Assembly (NCBI GenBank): GCA_965232815.1
Contig: OZ247427.1
Location: forward strand, 3,534,001 to 3,598,000
DNA length: 64,000 nt
Origin: Bin87 sp026710825
GTDB lineage: Bacteria; Chloroflexota; Dehalococcoidia; Lucifugimonadales; UBA3495
Direction: 5' to 3'
Shown here: positions 9,399-17,767 of the stretch, one piece after another
Position numbering within the stretch: position 1 is the stretch's first letter
Layout: each line of letters begins with the position of its first letter
Made by a program: the position numbers and the translations under genes
Notes under the pieces: generated by a model
Seen by the model: only the letters and a program-made list of their open reading frames with translations
What the model was told of the DNA's origin: nothing
Database searches by the model: none

Positions 9399-9500
9399 AG
9401 ATTTCGGACCACTGGCTGCCGACGCCAACACCCCCGCCTGATTCCCGCCGAACCGACACTGTGACGGAGAGAAAGTCAGGGCAACCCCACGGGGACATGG

Positions 9501-9914
9501 TTACTGTCCGACTCTCCTGAACTTGGGCAGGGTTATCTCGTCGTTGACCGCCTCAAAGACTACCTTCACCTCCATGCCGATCTCGATCTCGTCCGCGTCG
9601 CAGTCCACCAGATTGCTGATAAGGTGGACCCCCTCCTCCAGCTCAACTTCCACCACGCCCCAGGGGAGACGCTCCCGGAAGGCCGGGTTCACCGGCTGGC
9701 GGGTTATGACGTAAGTGTAGACCTTACCCTTCCCCGGCGACTCCACCCATTCCAGGTTGGACGAAGCGCACTCCGGGCAGTTGGGTCTTGGCGGATGGAA
9801 GAAGGAAAGGCAGTCCAGGCAACGCCGCAGCACCAGCCGGTGCTGTCGGCACTGGTCCCAGAATTCCTGGTTGTCCAGGTTGGGCACCGGCAGGGGAAAA
9901 TTAGCGGTAGTCAC
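9501..9914 (-). CDS. DUF35 zinc-ribbon/OB-fold protein (thiolase partner)
   Basis: 137 residues beginning at GTG, with AGGAGG ten bases upstream inside the end of the thiolase gene. Two CxxC pairs (CLDC and CPEC) form an N-terminal rubredoxin-like zinc ribbon. The rest reads as an OB fold, with GKVYTYVITRQP, PWGVVEVELEEG and IGMEVKVVFE. DUF35 proteins bind acyl-CoA and bridge thiolases to partner enzymes. Here the gene lies seven bases downstream of a thiolase, the standard arrangement, so the two very probably form a complex in the cytoplasm. Confidence 0.9.
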   Translation of the reverse strand: MTTANFPLPVPNLDNQEFWDQCRQHRLVLRRCLDCLSFFHPPRPNCPECASSNLEWVESPGKGKVYTYVITRQPVNPAFRERLPWGVVEVELEEGVHLISNLVDCDADEIEIGMEVKVVFEAVNDEITLPKFRRVGQ

Positions 9915-9921
9915 AGCTGAC

Positions 9922-11058
9922 TCACCTCCTCAGTATCAGGGCGCCCGAGCCGTCGCCACTGTCAACCAGACCCAACTCCGCGCCCTCCACCTGGGCCGGC
10001 GATTGTCCCCGCAACTGACGCACCACTTCGATGATCTGGTTCATGCCCTGAAGGTAGGCCTCGGATAGATGCCCGCCGGAAGTGTTGACCGGCAGTTCTC
10101 CGCCCACTTCAATCCTGCCCCCCTCGACGAAGGGCCCGCCTTCGCCGCGCTGGCAGAAACCGTAGTCCTCCAGCTTGGTGATAATCACCGAGCTGAAATG
10201 GTCGTAGAAGCCGACCACGTCAATGTCCTGCGGCGTGACCCCGGCCTCACCGAACAACTCGGGGGCCATCAGGGCTCCGCCGCTTTCGTCCCAGGAACGC
10301 CCGCGCCCGTCCATGCCGGCCAGCAGCGATTGGGTAGCGCTGGTTATGTACACCGGCGGCTGTTTGAGGTTGGCCGCCCTTTCCGCCGAGGTGATGACGA
10401 ATGCGTTGGCCCCGTCGGCCTCCAGCGCGCAGTCCAGTATGTGCAGGGGGTCGAAGAACATTCTGGAGGTCAGGTAGTCCTCCATGGTGATGGGCCGCCC
10501 GTGCATGATGGCTTTGGGGTTGAGACAGGCGTTATTTCGGAAAGCCACCGCCACCGCGCCAAAATGTTCCATCTTGGTGCCGAACTCGTGCATGTGGCGA
10601 CGCGCCCGCAGTGCGCTGGATTGCCCCGGCACCAACAGGCCGTAAGGCTCGGTGAATGCGGAGCTGCCCAGGCCCCGGCGGGTGGTGACGGTGCCGGAGC
10701 CGTAGCGTTGCCCGGAGCGGCCGTTGACCGAACGATACACCAGCACGTTGTTGACCACTCCCTGGGCAACGGCCATCGCCGACTGTATGACCAGGCCGCA
10801 CGCGGCCCCGCCCAGCGGCCCCAATTCGCCGTAGTACCGCAGGTAGGGAATACCCAGGCAGGCGGCCAATTCCCCCTGGGGTGTGGAGTCGGCGGTAAAC
10901 TTCACGATACCGTCAATATCTTGGGGTACAAGACCCGCGTCGGCGATGGCGCGGTTGGCCGCCTCCACGGCCATGTTCAACTCGGTCCTGCCGGAGTCCC
11001 GGTTGTAGACCGTCTCTCCCACGCCAACGATGGCGCATTTGTCCTTCAAGGTGCTCAT
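9922..11058 (-). CDS. Thiolase-like acetyl-CoA acetyltransferase (SCP-x/lipid-transfer type)
   Basis: 378 residues from the ATG preceded by a G-rich run six bases upstream; the frame extends 25 codons further without a better start. It begins CAIVGVGETVYNRDSGR and contains AIADAGLVPQDIDGIV, GGAACGLVIQSAMAV (with the Cys in the position of the nucleophile), EADGANAFVITS, DIDVVGFYDHF and NTSGGHLSEAYLQG. These match the SCP-x/acetyl-CoA acetyltransferase branch that lacks strict biosynthetic thiolase spacing. It would cleave or condense acyl-CoA in the cytoplasm, working with the DUF35 protein encoded immediately downstream. Confidence 0.88.
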   Translation of the reverse strand: MSTLKDKCAIVGVGETVYNRDSGRTELNMAVEAANRAIADAGLVPQDIDGIVKFTADSTPQGELAACLGIPYLRYYGELGPLGGAACGLVIQSAMAVAQGVVNNVLVYRSVNGRSGQRYGSGTVTTRRGLGSSAFTEPYGLLVPGQSSALRARRHMHEFGTKMEHFGAVAVAFRNNACLNPKAIMHGRPITMEDYLTSRMFFDPLHILDCALEADGANAFVITSAERAANLKQPPVYITSATQSLLAGMDGRGRSWDESGGALMAPELFGEAGVTPQDIDVVGFYDHFSSVIITKLEDYGFCQRGEGGPFVEGGRIEVGGELPVNTSGGHLSEAYLQGMNQIIEVVRQLRGQSPAQVEGAELGLVDSGDGSGALILRR

Positions 11059-11133
11059 GTACGGCCCCCCTGTCTTGGCCAAACACCCGTCGCAGCAAGG
11101 AACGGTGGTGGTTACCGGCGGCGGGCGGGGCAC

Positions 11134-11407
11134 GAATTAGCCTGTGACGTCCCCCTGGTAGACCCGGGCTAGTAACCCCACATTCTTGAATTGATCGATG
11201 AGTAATTGGCAGCCTGACGGGAGAGCAGCAATTCCCGAATATTGCTGTGCAATCAGGCTAACCTTGACTAACCGTCAATTTAAAGATGTTCGACTACTAG
11301 GGGTAGAGACGTCTATCGCAACCGGATCCGCGACTTGATAAACGCCGAAAAAGGTCACATCGTGATTATAGCCGTCAAAAGCGGGGCATTGGAAGTTGCA
11401 GGCGACG
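11134..11407. other. Intergenic region without recognisable genes
   Basis: This lies between the thiolase gene and the IS-like remnant. It is more AT-rich than its surroundings in places and holds no convincing gene, tRNA or terminator. Confidence 0.5.
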
Positions 11408-11677
11408 CTCGCGCGTACCCGGTTTGGCGGTGCCGGATGGCGAAGAGGTGGTCGGACGGGTCGGGTGTGGCCAGTTAGTATTCGTAACCCAAGTTGAGAA
11501 TGCCCAACCTCCCGCGGGAACAGACCTGTCGTCGGAACGCTGGCGATGCCCGTATGCCCAGCAGGATCAGCAGGCAACTGGTCGGCCTCCTCAGGTGGGA
11601 ATGTGGCGGGTAACCCATTCCTCACCGGGAGAGACCGACCTTTTTCAATCCATTATCTCAAAGTGGGTACGCGTGAG
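11408..11677 (-). mobile_element. Deleted IS4-like element (copy 1) with terminal inverted repeats
   Basis: About 270 bp bounded by inverted repeats whose shared part is CGCGTACCC followed two bases later by TTTG (11412-11420 and, inverted, 11665-11673). The interior on the minus strand reads TGLFPREVGHSQLGLRIL and RPPLRHPAPPNRV, matching copy 2 at 13.5-14.1 kb but lacking its N-terminal coding part. It ends within two bases of the stop codon of the PhoX-like gene. Confidence 0.65.
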
Positions 11678-11678
11678 G

Positions 11679-13364
11679 TCACCTGGTTTGTTGCAGTAGC
11701 AGCAATTGGCCGCCTTCCGCCAGACCGAGATTCACGGCGTCTCCCCCGTAAAGGTCGCCCTTGACGCTGTGGCCCTGCACGTTGAACAGCAGAGTCGTTC
11801 CGGTGGCGTCGGAGAAGAAGTCGGAGACATCTATTACGCCGCTGGATTCCCAGTCGCCGAGGTCGTCCGGGTCGGCGTCGTACGCGCCCACGGGCAGGGG
11901 GGCAAGCCGGTCCATTTCGGTCAGCCGGGACAGCTGGCTGGTATCCGGGTCAATCTGCCAGATGCTGGCTTCTCGGGAGCTGGTCTTGCCGAAATTGCCG
12001 GTGGAGCGGTCTTCCTGGATGTAGGCGAAACCATCATTGGCCCACACCAGGTTGTCCGGGCTGCGCATACCGAAGTCCGAACCTCCGGGGAACTGGCCGG
12101 CGCCGGCATCATCCCCGTCGTAGAGGATTTTCAGGTCGGCGGTCAGGTTGGCGGCGTCAGCGTCAACGATGTAGGTGGTTCCCCAGTCGTCGGAAGGATA
12201 CGCACTGCCCCGACCGGTGCTAGCGAAAACCACCTGATTGCCGTCGTCGGGATTGGTGGACAGGTCTTCGGGCCGGGAGAACTCGAAGTGCCTCACCCGA
12301 TCGGCGAAACCGTCCTGGATGTCCTGGTCAGCGTAGCCGCTGGCGTCGTACCCGGTGGCATTGGCAAGGTGAGGCAGGTAAATCCTGAGTTCCCTGAACT
12401 GGCCCGTTGTGGTGGCGCCGGTGCCATTCCAGTCTTCGGGAGAGCCGTAACCGCGGTCGGACCTCCAGACGTAAACCTTGCCGTTGGCTAGGCCATTGCG
12501 CTCCAGGAATCCGGCGCCTGCCGACGTGTCTTTGTCGCCCACGTAGAGCAGCAGGGGAGCGCCCTGCCGGTCGTCGCCGATGAGTATGGCGATTTTGTTG
12601 GGGTCGCCAGAGTCGATGAGCGCAACGCTTTCGTAGCCGGCCCGGCCGGCGGCGGGCACAGCGTAGAGAGTGTTGTTGGCAATGTCCAGGGCGAAGAGCT
12701 GACCGCCGTTGGTTTCCTCCCCGGTGAAGAAGATGTCGTCTTCCAGCCGGTACTCGCCAGCGCGGCCCAGGTAGGCGGAGCACAGGCGGCGCAGGTCGTA
12801 GTCGGTGCCGGCGCCGTCCACGTCGGTGGCCGTCGCATCGGCGGTGGCCATCGCCGTGGTCACCGGGTTGCCGTGGCGGTCGATGATAGTGTGGTACGCC
12901 AGACCGGCCTCTTTCACCGCCAGCGTTTCCGGGTCGATGACGAAGCGCGAAACCCGCGCACCTCGCAACGTGGCCCCGGAGTTCAATTCATAAATCTCAC
13001 CGTAGCCAGGACGGAGCTCGTGGTTGGAGAGAACCACCATGTTGCCATCCTCATCGGCCAGGGCACCCATGCCGTCCAGTATGCCCGGAGGCCGGTAGCC
13101 TTCGGGGCCGCCGACGCGGGTCCCGATGTCGAACAGCACGGTAACGTCCCAACCGGAGTTGGTGCTTTGCATCATCGGCTCGGTGCTGATGTGGTTGTCA
13201 GCCTGCGCCGGATGCAGCAACTGCGTTCCGGCGATGCCCAGGGCGAGGATGCCCAACAGGCCAAAAAAAACGACGGGCAATACCCGTCGTGAAAGGGAAC
13301 TCTGTGTTCCAAGTGGTGGGAGCGGCATTTTCAGATGCCCCCGCATTTTGAAGAGTGCGGACAT
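11679..13364 (-). CDS. PhoX-like phosphatase (DUF839), exported
   Basis: 561 residues from an ATG with GGAGG ten bases upstream. An N-terminal segment with a twin arginine (SRRVLPVVFFG) and one hydrophobic stretch ending near AQADN suggests Tat export. The body has DUF839/PhoX features: MGALADEDGNMVVLSNHEL (19 residues), VSRFVIDPETL, EETNGGQLFALD and FGMRSPDNLVWANDGF. PhoX enzymes are calcium/iron-dependent alkaline phosphatases with a propeller fold; several DUF839 members have other or unknown activities. The gene is flanked by two related insertion remnants in the same orientation, and its stop codon adjoins the end of copy 1. Confidence 0.75.
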   Translation of the reverse strand: MSALFKMRGHLKMPLPPLGTQSSLSRRVLPVVFFGLLGILALGIAGTQLLHPAQADNHISTEPMMQSTNSGWDVTVLFDIGTRVGGPEGYRPPGILDGMGALADEDGNMVVLSNHELRPGYGEIYELNSGATLRGARVSRFVIDPETLAVKEAGLAYHTIIDRHGNPVTTAMATADATATDVDGAGTDYDLRRLCSAYLGRAGEYRLEDDIFFTGEETNGGQLFALDIANNTLYAVPAAGRAGYESVALIDSGDPNKIAILIGDDRQGAPLLLYVGDKDTSAGAGFLERNGLANGKVYVWRSDRGYGSPEDWNGTGATTTGQFRELRIYLPHLANATGYDASGYADQDIQDGFADRVRHFEFSRPEDLSTNPDDGNQVVFASTGRGSAYPSDDWGTTYIVDADAANLTADLKILYDGDDAGAGQFPGGSDFGMRSPDNLVWANDGFAYIQEDRSTGNFGKTSSREASIWQIDPDTSQLSRLTEMDRLAPLPVGAYDADPDDLGDWESSGVIDVSDFFSDATGTTLLFNVQGHSVKGDLYGGDAVNLGLAEGGQLLLLQQTR

Positions 13365-13522
13365 AATCGGATCGCCTCCTTTCGGTCGTTGGCGTCGCTT
13401 TCCGGGCCGCCCCTCCTTGTGGGGATTGCCTGCTACGTTTCAGGCAACCGTACCGGCCTCACTGAGGACGCCGGTAATAGTTGTCAGCACACAGCATGCC
13501 ACAAGTCAATACCGAGTCGGTG

Positions 13523-14121
13523 CTCACGCATACCCGGTTTGGCGGTGTCGGATGGCGAAGAGGTGGTCGGGCGGGTCGGGTGTGGTCAGGTAGTATTCGT
13601 AGCCTAAGTTGAGAATGCCCAGCTTCCCTCGGGAACAGACCTGTCGTCGGAAAGTTGGCGATGCCCGCATTCCCATCAGGATCAGCCACGAACAGACCGT
13701 TTCATCCCTGGCCCAAGTCCGACCAGTCGATCATGATCGGCACCAGCCCTCGTAACTTGGCCGCCTGACAGATGGGACCCAGCAATGCCGTCTGCACCGC
13801 CATGGTATCAAAGCCGGTGTTGGACAGAAAGCGAAACAGTCGTTTCTTACCCTAATGGTGGGAAAGGGCAACTGGACCCGCCAAACCGGCGCCAACACCG
13901 ATATTGCCAGGGCGCGACGCTCCAGAATAGCCACCGTGAGCAGGGCCAGGTTGGTCCGACGGGTCGCGCGCACTTGCGGCAGAGCATAGTTCAGAAAGGT
14001 GGCGATGCAGTGATCCCATGACATAGTCGGCCTCCCCTGGCAGGAATGTGGCAGCTAACCCATTCCCTACCCGGAGAGGCCGACCTGTTTCAACCCCTTA
14101 TCTCAAACTGGGTACGCGTGA
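13523..14121 (-). mobile_element. Decayed IS4-like element (copy 2) with terminal inverted repeats
   Basis: About 600 bp between imperfect inverted ends (CACGCATACCC at the left; GGGTACGCGTG at the right). The minus strand starts with WDHCIATFLNYALPQVRATR and RRTNLALLTVAILERRALAI, typical of the N-terminus of an IS4-type transposase, continues in another frame with PIMIDWSDLG, and ends with NAGIANFPTTGLFPREAGHS. At least one frameshift and large deletions leave it inactive. About 160 bp at the left end and 90 bp at the right end match copy 1 closely. Confidence 0.7.
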
Positions 14122-14143
14122 CGCAATCCGCCTGGTTGACAGC

Positions 14144-14161
14144 TACACCGCCGGCGGTGTA
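14144..14161. repeat. Perfect 18-bp palindrome upstream of the COG0523 gene
   Basis: TACACCGCCGGCGGTGTA is fully self-complementary and lies directly downstream of a TTGACA-like hexamer (14135-14140) and 11 bp before the zinc-type operator. It may be a second operator or simply the end of the IS remnant's flank. No partner site was found elsewhere. Confidence 0.5.
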
Positions 14162-14172
14162 CCTTCCTTCCA

Positions 14173-14193
14173 TATTGATACGTCATATCAATA
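14173..14193. promoter_or_regulatory. Candidate Zur operator upstream of the COG0523 GTPase
   Basis: The core GATAC-GTC-ATATC (14177-14189) lies in a 21-bp palindrome with arms TATTGATA and TATCAATA. It is the most symmetric of the four sites sharing the pattern GATACNNNRTATC and is 22 bp before the start codon, well placed to block transcription. Confidence 0.7.
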
Positions 14194-14214
14194 AGGTCTG
14201 AAGGAGGACCCTAT

Positions 14215-15633
14215 ATGAACACGCTTCGCAAAGTACCCGTCACCATCCTCACCGGATTCCTCGGCTCTGGCAAGACGACCCTGCTCAACCGGATCTTGAC
14301 CGAGGAGCACGGCAAGCGCATCGCCGTGATCGAGAACGAGTATGGAGAGGTCGGCATCGATCAGGCCCTCGTCATCAACGCTGACGAGGAGGTATTCGAA
14401 ACGTCGAACGGCTGCATCTGCTGTACGGTGCGCGGAGACCTGATCCGAGTACTCAACAACCTCAACAAGCGCCGCGACAAGTTCGACTATGTGCTGGTGG
14501 AGACCACCGGGCTGGCCGATCCGGGCCCGGTCGCTCAGACGTTCTTCATGGACGACGAACTGCGCGCTGAATATGCCCTTGACGGGATCGTCACGCTCGT
14601 CGATGCCGCTCACATCGAGCAGCAACTGGGCCGGAGCGACGAGAGCACGGAGCAAATCGCGTTCGCCGACGTCCTCGTCCTCAACAAGACGGACCTTGTC
14701 AACGACGATACTCTCGACAGTTTGGAAGCTCGACTCCGAGGCATGAACCGAATGGCGCGAGTCGTGCGCAGCGAGAGAGCGGCCGTACCTGTCGACACTG
14801 TACTCGACCTCGGCGCCTTCGACCTGGACCAGGTCCTCGAGCGTCGTCCCACCTTCCTCGAGCCGGAGTATCCCTTCGAATGGACCGGAGTCTATTCGCT
14901 GGATGCCGGACGCTACGAACTCAACCTCGCCGATGGACCCGATCCGGCGATGTCGCTCGTCGTCGTGCCCGATCAGGCCACGGATGACGCAGCTCTCCGG
15001 GAGGGTGCGGAGTGGTGTGTCCGGCAGTACGCCGAACCCGCGGAAATCATTCATCCGGGGAAAGATTTTCCGGTCGGAAGGCATGTGAGCCTCCAGCTCG
15101 ATGGCACGGGGATCAAGTCTTTCTTCTTTGAAGTCGATACGCCCGGTCTGTTTGGTCTTTACGCCCAGCACCTTGCGGAGGAGTTCGAGCTCCACTTGAG
15201 GAATGCGGATGGAGAGGCTTTCAAGCTGGGGGGCAATTTTTGCGCCGAGCCGGCCTGCGAAGAGGAGACGCCACGCATCAAGGGAGCGCTGGTTCCTGTC
15301 GAAGCTGACCGAACCTGGGTCGCCCAGCACGAGCACGACGATGAGGTGGGATCGATCTCTATCGAGGTAGACGGCGACTGCGATCCCCAAAGGCTCAACG
15401 CGTGGCTTAGCAAATTGCTCAGCGAGCGTGGGGTGGACATCTTCCGAATGAAGGGCTTCATCAGTGTTGCCGGAGAGTCGCGTCGCTTCGTTTTCCAGGG
15501 CGTTCACATGCTCTTTGACGGCCAGCCGGACCGAGAATGGGGGGACGCGCCCCGGCGCAATCAGCTCGTTTTCATCGGCCGCAACCTCGATGGACAGAGT
15601 ATGCGGGAGGAATTCGAAGCATGTCTGATCTAA
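14215..15633 (+). CDS. COG0523 (CobW/ZNG1-type) GTP-dependent metal chaperone
   Basis: 472 residues with AAGGAGG upstream of the ATG. The GTPase domain carries Walker A GFLGSGKT (14-21), the metal-binding CxCC motif CICC (67-70), the ETTGLADP Walker B region (96-103) and the guanine-specificity motif NKTD (157-160). The C-terminal CobW_C domain lies near the end (GFISVAGESRRFVFQG). Between them is an unusually long middle segment of about 180 residues containing NFCAEPACEEETP and HEHDDE, possibly an additional metal-binding region. COG0523 members under Zur control deliver zinc to client metalloenzymes during zinc starvation, and a Zur-type palindrome precedes this gene. It overlaps the downstream WD40 gene by 13 bp. 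Confidence 0.9.
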   Translation: MNTLRKVPVTILTGFLGSGKTTLLNRILTEEHGKRIAVIENEYGEVGIDQALVINADEEVFETSNGCICCTVRGDLIRVLNNLNKRRDKFDYVLVETTGLADPGPVAQTFFMDDELRAEYALDGIVTLVDAAHIEQQLGRSDESTEQIAFADVLVLNKTDLVNDDTLDSLEARLRGMNRMARVVRSERAAVPVDTVLDLGAFDLDQVLERRPTFLEPEYPFEWTGVYSLDAGRYELNLADGPDPAMSLVVVPDQATDDAALREGAEWCVRQYAEPAEIIHPGKDFPVGRHVSLQLDGTGIKSFFFEVDTPGLFGLYAQHLAEEFELHLRNADGEAFKLGGNFCAEPACEEETPRIKGALVPVEADRTWVAQHEHDDEVGSISIEVDGDCDPQRLNAWLSKLLSERGVDIFRMKGFISVAGESRRFVFQGVHMLFDGQPDREWGDAPRRNQLVFIGRNLDGQSMREEFEACLI

Positions 15634-16721
15634 ATGCCGGCAGCCCGACGGGCGTTCTTGACCGAAGCTGGTCTGCGGCGGTTGGCGATTATGCTATCGC
15701 CGGGGGTTGGACCCTGTGTGGCGAGGCGCTGGTGGTCGGCGATGCCGAGGGAGGCGTTTATGCCTTTGACGGCGAGTCCGGCGCGACCGCTTGGGCGCAG
15801 CGCGACGTTCATGAAGGCGGTGTGCTCGCGATGGCGATCCACCCGAGCGGGACCTCGTTCGCTACGGCCGGCCAGGACGGGCGAGTCTTGATCTGGAACG
15901 CCGCCGAAGGTCAGGTAACCCGCGCTATCGACGTCGGAAGCGGTTGGGTGGAAAACGTGGCGTGGTCGCCGGACGGCCAATGGTTGGCGGCCTCTTGCTC
16001 TCGGCAAGTTTGTGCGTATGGCGAGGACGGAGCGGAGGTTTGGCGGTCCGATGATCATCCCAGCACCGTCAGCGCCATCGCCTGGTCGAGCCCGGAGGAG
16101 TTGGCTACAGCCTGTTACGGCCGAGTGTCGTTCTTCAACCCTTCCACCGACTCGCTTCGCCAGAAAATGGAGTGGCAGGGGTCCCTGGTGTCGATGGTGT
16201 TGAGCCCGAACGGGGATATCGTGGTTTGCGGCAGCCAGGACAACACGGTGCACTTCTGGCGTCGATCCACGGAACGGGACTCCATGATGTCAGGATATCC
16301 TGGCAAGCCGGCGGCCCTGGCTTTCGATAGCGGCGGCACCCTTTTGGCCACTGGTGGTGGAGAGGCGGTCACGGTTTGGAACTTCCGGAGAAAGGGGCCC
16401 GAAGGCACGACGCCCGGCGTTCTGAAGTTTCATCATGAGCCCATAACGACCTTAACATTCGCGCCCAGCGTGAGGCGCCTGGCATCGGGCGCGCGCGATG
16501 GCACCGTGGTGGTGTGGTCGTTGCAGAGAAATGGCAACGGCAGCCCGATCGGGGCTGAAGATGTTGAGGACTCAGTGGCCGGTTTGTACTGGCGGCCTGA
16601 CGGGGAAGGGCTTGCCGCCCTCGACGCGCAGGGTGGCGTTACGGTTTGGCGGATTGGACCAGTAAAGGGCCGGTTTAGCCGCGCCCGCGCAGCGCAACGC
16701 TCCAGTTCGGACAGCGGCTGA
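15621..16721 (+). CDS. WD40-repeat protein coupled to COG0523 GTPase
   Basis: 366 residues. The ATG at 15621 has GGAGG ten bases upstream and overlaps the end of the GTPase gene by 13 bp, indicating translational coupling. The sequence is a run of WD40 blades: GGVYAFDGESGATAWAQ, GRVLIWNAAEG, WSPDGQWLAAS, NTVHFWRR, GGEAVTVWNF, DGTVVVWSLQ and GGVTVWRIG. There is no signal peptide, so a cytoplasmic seven-bladed propeller is expected. WD40 genes paired with CobW-like genes under Zur control are known in other bacteria. The protein may scaffold or receive metal from the GTPase; its biochemical role is not established from sequence. Confidence 0.85.
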   Translation: MSDLNAGSPTGVLDRSWSAAVGDYAIAGGWTLCGEALVVGDAEGGVYAFDGESGATAWAQRDVHEGGVLAMAIHPSGTSFATAGQDGRVLIWNAAEGQVTRAIDVGSGWVENVAWSPDGQWLAASCSRQVCAYGEDGAEVWRSDDHPSTVSAIAWSSPEELATACYGRVSFFNPSTDSLRQKMEWQGSLVSMVLSPNGDIVVCGSQDNTVHFWRRSTERDSMMSGYPGKPAALAFDSGGTLLATGGGEAVTVWNFRRKGPEGTTPGVLKFHHEPITTLTFAPSVRRLASGARDGTVVVWSLQRNGNGSPIGAEDVEDSVAGLYWRPDGEGLAALDAQGGVTVWRIGPVKGRFSRARAAQRSSSDSG

Positions 16722-16742
16722 GCCTCCGCCCACCCAACGCGC

Positions 16743-16782
16743 AATCACACCTGGTGCGTTTGAGCCCGTGCCAGGTGTGATT
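16743..16782 (+). terminator. Hairpin after the GTPase-WD40 operon
   Basis: A perfect 12-bp stem (AATCACACCTGG and CCAGGTGTGATT) with a 16-base loop lies 21 bp past the WD40 stop. There is no clear U-tract, so it may be a terminator or an mRNA-stabilising structure. Confidence 0.5.
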
Positions 16783-16882
16783 CGACCCAATCGATCTCGT
16801 AGATCCATATAGTGCTCCCAGGCAACAGCAACAATTTGTACAACGCGCGTGAGGTTGCCGTGAGCGGAATTTCAACTGTCGC

Positions 16883-17413
16883 TCATCCACTAACAAATTC
16901 TGCCCATCGTTGCATCAAGGCCCGTCGTCGCTCGAAATAGTGAGTGCAGCGGTAAGCCAGTTCGCTGGTGCTGCCCTCAACATGGGCAAGGTAATGCTCC
17001 GCTATTTTGCGGGGAGCATCAGAACACTCCGCAGCCCAATCTCGGAACGACGATCTTATTCCGCGTGGAACACATCCAATCCCGTTTTCGCGCACCAGTT
17101 TGGAGATCGTGCCGTCGTTCACGGCTTTGCCCCTTGCCGATGGGAAGACCCAGCCGGTTTCGTCGTACATGTCCCTTGCCACCAGTATTACCTCGAGGGC
17201 GGCAGAACTCAGAGGCACGCGATGCTCCGGGCCGTCGTCACCGGCTACGACCGGGACGCGTTTCGCCGCGTGACCTTCATGCTCCTGAAACTGCGCGGTC
17301 TGCCCACCACTGAATCGGCCAAGGCACTCTCCAGGCGCCGGCCCTGGGTCTGAGCCAGTCAGCCGCACGCCGGTCAGGTTCCGGACTAGGCGGTCAGTCG
17401 GACCGGCCGCCAA
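16883..17413 (-). pseudogene. P4-type tyrosine integrase, C-terminal remnant
   Basis: The minus strand encodes the C-terminal half of a bacteriophage P4-type integrase: VPLSSAALEVI, GWVFPSARGKAVND, GIRSSFRDWAAE, HYLAHVEGSTSELAYR and ERRRALMQRWAEFV. The usual HGFRSSFRDW motif reads RGIRSSFRDW, so the first catalytic His of the HxxR box is lost. The N-terminal DNA-binding domains and the first catalytic Arg region are missing. It is a fossil of an integrative element and may belong to the same tRNA-Phe-associated region as the material to its right. Confidence 0.8.
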
Positions 17414-17455
17414 GATGCCGCAAGGAGCTGCCCTCGAACGCCGGGAAGATCACTG

Positions 17456-17497
17456 ACAAAAAAGAGCCAGGTTCCGACTGTCCATCGGATCCTGGCT
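17456..17497 (-). terminator. Intrinsic terminator, minus strand
   Basis: Read on the minus strand, AGCCAGG (17497-17491) pairs with CCTGGCT (17471-17465) and is followed by CTTTTTTG, a good rho-independent terminator. It closes the small transcription unit that begins with a promoter near 17796. Confidence 0.7.
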
Positions 17498-17606
17498 GGT
17501 GCTCGGTATCGGCTCGCTCGTCTCACGGCGCGCAACCCGTATACCTTTGGCGGCCCGGTCGGCAACTCTGCCTGTGCTCAGGGCGGCTCTGAGTGCGAGA
17601 GATAAG

Positions 17607-17684
17607 TCAGGCCGCTGCAGCGTCGCCCACCGGGCCGACCCTGTCACCCTGCCATCTATGGTTCAGCGTAATCAGCGAAACCAT
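17607..17684 (-). CDS. Putative 25-residue small protein or leader peptide
   Basis: An ATG follows GGAGG with ideal six-base spacing. The ORF encodes 25 residues starting MVSLITLNHRWQG and ending GDAAAA before TGA. It is the only short ORF in the transcript with such a signal. No family is recognised. It could be a real microprotein or a leader peptide whose translation controls the downstream terminator. Confidence 0.35.
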   Translation of the reverse strand: MVSLITLNHRWQGDRVGPVGDAAAA

Positions 17685-17767
17685 TTCCCACCTCCTGTGT
17701 TGACGGGCATATTGCCCCTCGTTTCGAAACGAGTGAGGTGTCTCTGTCACCCCAGCGTTCTCAATAC

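Larger units (their letters stand above)
17456..17760 (-). ncRNA. Candidate small RNA or leader transcript, about 300 nt
   Basis: A strong promoter-like sequence lies upstream (17768-17796) and an intrinsic terminator lies at 17456-17497, so a discrete transcript of about 300 nt is expected. Its 5' half can fold several local hairpins, including GGTG/CACC around the AGAGA loop, CTCGTTTCGAAACGAG, and GGGCAATATGCCC. It carries one short ORF with an excellent ribosome binding site. No match to tmRNA, RNase P RNA, 6S RNA or SRP RNA motifs was seen. It could be a regulatory RNA, a small-protein mRNA, or an attenuated leader cut off from its gene. Confidence 0.45.

Noticed and set aside
14188..15507. 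Long open frame on the minus strand opposite the COG0523 GTPase
   Set aside because: The plus-strand gene has complete motifs, operator and ribosome binding site; the antisense translation shows no family.
17450..17647. 65-residue open frame from GTG on the minus strand
   Set aside because: It has no ribosome binding site and runs through the terminator stem; the 25-residue ORF has the better signal.
17456..17760. tmRNA or RNase P RNA at the orphan transcript
   Set aside because: No tRNA-like ends, T-loop, CCA or proteolysis-tag frame, and none of the conserved RNase P cores were found.
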